Positions 12,396 to 13,583 of a stretch of DNA of 13,583 nt are shown here, in pieces. Made by a program: the position numbers and the translations under genes. Source of the stretch: Baffinella frigidus (lineage: Eukaryota > Cryptophyceae > Cryptomonadales > Baffinellaceae). Where the stretch lies: assembly GCA_026770585.1 (NCBI GenBank), contig MU646818.1, positions 37,629 through 51,211 on the forward strand, in the 5' to 3' direction. Within the stretch, counting starts at the first letter, position 1. Each line of letters begins with the position of its first letter. Below the pieces are notes generated by a model. That model did no database searches and had not been told where the DNA came from. It saw nothing but the letters and a program-made list of their open reading frames with translations.

Positions 12396-12513
12396 CAGGG
12401 GTACCTCGCTCACAAGAAAGCGCCTCCCCCGTAGGATCACCGTAGGGCCCTAGGCATAGGCATACCGTAGGGTCCTAGGGGGGGGGCGGTTTCTGATGAG
12501 CGAGGTACCCCTG
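12396..12513 (+). mobile_element. MITE family B, copy B11
   Basis: 118 bp, CAGGGGTACCTCGCTCACAA to TGATGAGCGAGGTACCCCTG, TA at 12394-12395 and 12514-12515. Confidence 0.95.
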
Positions 12514-12516
12514 TAC

Positions 12517-12563
12517 ATGGCGGCCATGTTGGTGACAATAAAGGACTCCACCAGTGTTGCGTA
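12517..12563 (+). pseudogene. Possible 5' coding fragment MAAMLVTIKDSTSVA
   Basis: ATG 12517 lies 3 bp after B11 and reads M-A-A-M-L-V-T-I-K-D-S-T-S-V-A before a truncated D element begins at 12564. The frame continues into D and stops about 12621. It looks like a start exon boxed in by two MITEs, but 15 residues cannot prove coding. Confidence 0.25.
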
Positions 12564-12629
12564 TCCCTTAAGTGGCCACGAGGTCAAATTTGACCTCCAA
12601 GAGGTCCTAGGCAGGTCCTAGGGCCCTAC
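12564..12629 (-). mobile_element. MITE family D, truncated
   Basis: TCCCTTAAGTGGCCACGAGG to GGGCCCTAC; TA precedes, other arm missing. Internal palindrome GAGGTCAAATTTGACCTC is perfect. Confidence 0.88.
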
Positions 12630-12700
12630 ACCCTAGGCGTCGTTGCGACCCGTGGGAGCCGATGAGCGCTGACGGGCCGCGCTGGAACATCTCCTGCAGA

Positions 12701-12880
12701 GGCACCGTTCTCGGTCAGCAGGGCTTTAGAAGGACCGTTCTCAGTCAGCAGGCTATAGAGGGACCGTACTCAGTCAGCAGTTCTTTAGAAGGACCGTTCT
12801 CGGCCAGCAGGGCTTTACAAGGACCGAGCTGGGTCAGCAGGGCTGTACAGGGACCGTTCTCGGTCAGCAGGGATGTAGAG
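12701..12880 (+). repeat. 30-bp minisatellite, six units
   Basis: Unit GGACCGTTCTCGGTCAGCAG plus GGCTTTAGAA, lengths 31, 29, 30, 30, 30, 30. It lies in an 82-codon frame from ATG 12662 whose last units read GPFSVSRAVQ-type decapeptides. The 31+29 pair restores frame. Degraded traces (GGCCAGCAGGCTGTCAGCAG) recur near 13034. Whether it is translated is unknown. Confidence 0.85.
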
Positions 12881-12906
12881 GTTCCTCTTGCCGCCCTGAA
12901 GCGAGG

Positions 12907-13005
12907 ATGACGTTTGTCTTGGTGGAAACGCCCTCGAAGAGCGCTGCGCACCGAGACAAAAGTCGAGAGTGGGACGTCTCAAAGCAAAAGTGGAACCTCT
13001 GTTAA
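12907..13005 (+). other. Short open frame MTFVLVETPSKSAAHRDKSREW... (32 aa)
   Basis: ATG 12907 to TAA 13003-13005. The text is protein-like (MTFVLVETPSKSAAHRDK) and immediately follows the minisatellite, but no homolog or splice context supports it. Confidence 0.2.
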
Positions 13006-13185
13006 CTTAAGAAGTAACAGTGGAGACCGAACAGGGCCAGCAGGCTGTCAGCAGAGCTATCGCTGCCCCTCAACCCCCTCAACCTTGAACCCTGAACTCT
13101 CAAAACCTGCAGTAGCCGAGTCCGGCGACAGCTCCCCAGGCGGGCCCACAGAGGGCTTCGGGTTTCGGGTCTCAGGGTTCGGGTA

Positions 13186-13286
13186 TCCCTTAAGTGGCGA
13201 GTAGGCCCATACGCCCTACCGTAAGGCCCTAGGACCTGCCTAAGACCTCTTGGCGGTCAATTTTGACCGCCTCGCCACTTAAGAGA
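13186..13286 (+). mobile_element. MITE family D, 101 bp
   Basis: TCCCTTAAGTGGCGAGTAGG to CTCGCCACTTAAGAGA between TA at 13184-13185 and 13287-13288. Internal palindrome GGCGGTCAATTTTGACCGCC. Confidence 0.95.
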
Positions 13287-13337
13287 TACGCGGACTGAGG
13301 GAGAGAGGAAGCCATCACCCTCCGAGGCGGTCATCGC

Positions 13338-13510
13338 CTGACCGAGAGAGGGTGACCCTTACCCCCTTACCCCCTAACCCCCTCAACCCTAACCCCAACC
13401 CCCTAACCCCATCAACCCTAGCCCCCTCACCCCCTCACCCCCTCACCCTCTCAACCCTAACCCTAACCCCCTAACCCCCTTCATCCCACCCCCATAACCC
13501 CCCCGACCCC
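13338..13510. repeat. CCCTAA / CCCCTAA-rich tract
   Basis: Runs of CCCCCTAACCCC, CCCTAACCC and CCCCTCACC. The same strand polarity as 1-120, so it is internal relative to that end. The mix of 6-, 7- and 8-bp periods is less regular. The last 73 bases, 13511-13583, hold nothing I recognise. Confidence 0.75.
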
Positions 13511-13583
13511 CCTAAATCCGAAGCGCTTGACCTGCAGGAGACCAGTCTGGCGGGACATCCCCGTCGGCCTCCGATAGAGGCCC

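Noticed and set aside
12662-12910. Minisatellite frame as a definite repeat protein.
   Set aside because: Frames are open on both strands because the unit is a multiple of three without stops, so openness is not evidence of coding.

Overview
The window looks like subtelomeric or repeat-dense nuclear DNA from a eukaryote, probably a microalga or other protist; the lineage cannot be fixed from sequence alone. It starts with degenerate CCCTAAA/CCCTGAA repeats (plant/alga-type TTTAGGG telomere, C-strand first, as at a left chromosome end). It has TTTAGGG tracts in both orientations and no bacterial-style operons. I see no complete multi-domain gene, rRNA, tRNA, CRISPR array or transposase.

Layout. 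1-256: telomere-like tract. 257-1830: repeated copies of a short exon-like unit (MDDTHQ..., then GEAVSGFVEGTSEVV), mixed with TTTAGGG, a (GGTGGAG)n tract and a ~360 bp duplication. 1860-2126: degenerate telomere repeats. 2127-2899: a second exon-like unit (APDVIKGTTDLVGN) in five copies, one split by telomere-like DNA. 2900-4600: foldback elements and ACTAGTAAT-rich DNA. 4600-5140: a SINE-like element with a nested foldback, beside a third exon-like unit. 5140-7300: hairpins, dispersed repeats, an ATCT microsatellite. 7306-7403: a convincing 3' coding exon with stop. 6567-12630: a dense field of two TA-targeted foldback MITE families, B (~117 bp, 11 copies) and D (~101 bp, 8 copies including fragments at 2913 and 13186), with nested insertions, interrupted by other foldbacks, SINE-like copies and gene shards. 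12701-12880: a 30-bp minisatellite. 13338-13510: a CCCTAA/CCCCTAA-rich tract.

How it fits together. Several elements can be compared with an empty paralogous copy of their insertion site inside this same window, which gives exact element ends and target duplications: TA for B (twice), GGGT for element E, and apparently none for element A. Other B and D copies have TA on both sides. The SINE-like family G carries 13-17 bp duplications. Several foldback families keep internal hairpins whose two arms change together between copies. The exon-like pieces on the + strand (Gly/Ala-rich, amphipathic) may belong to one repeated-exon gene family broken up by these insertions; that is inference. Names A, B, C and so on are labels made here, not database names.
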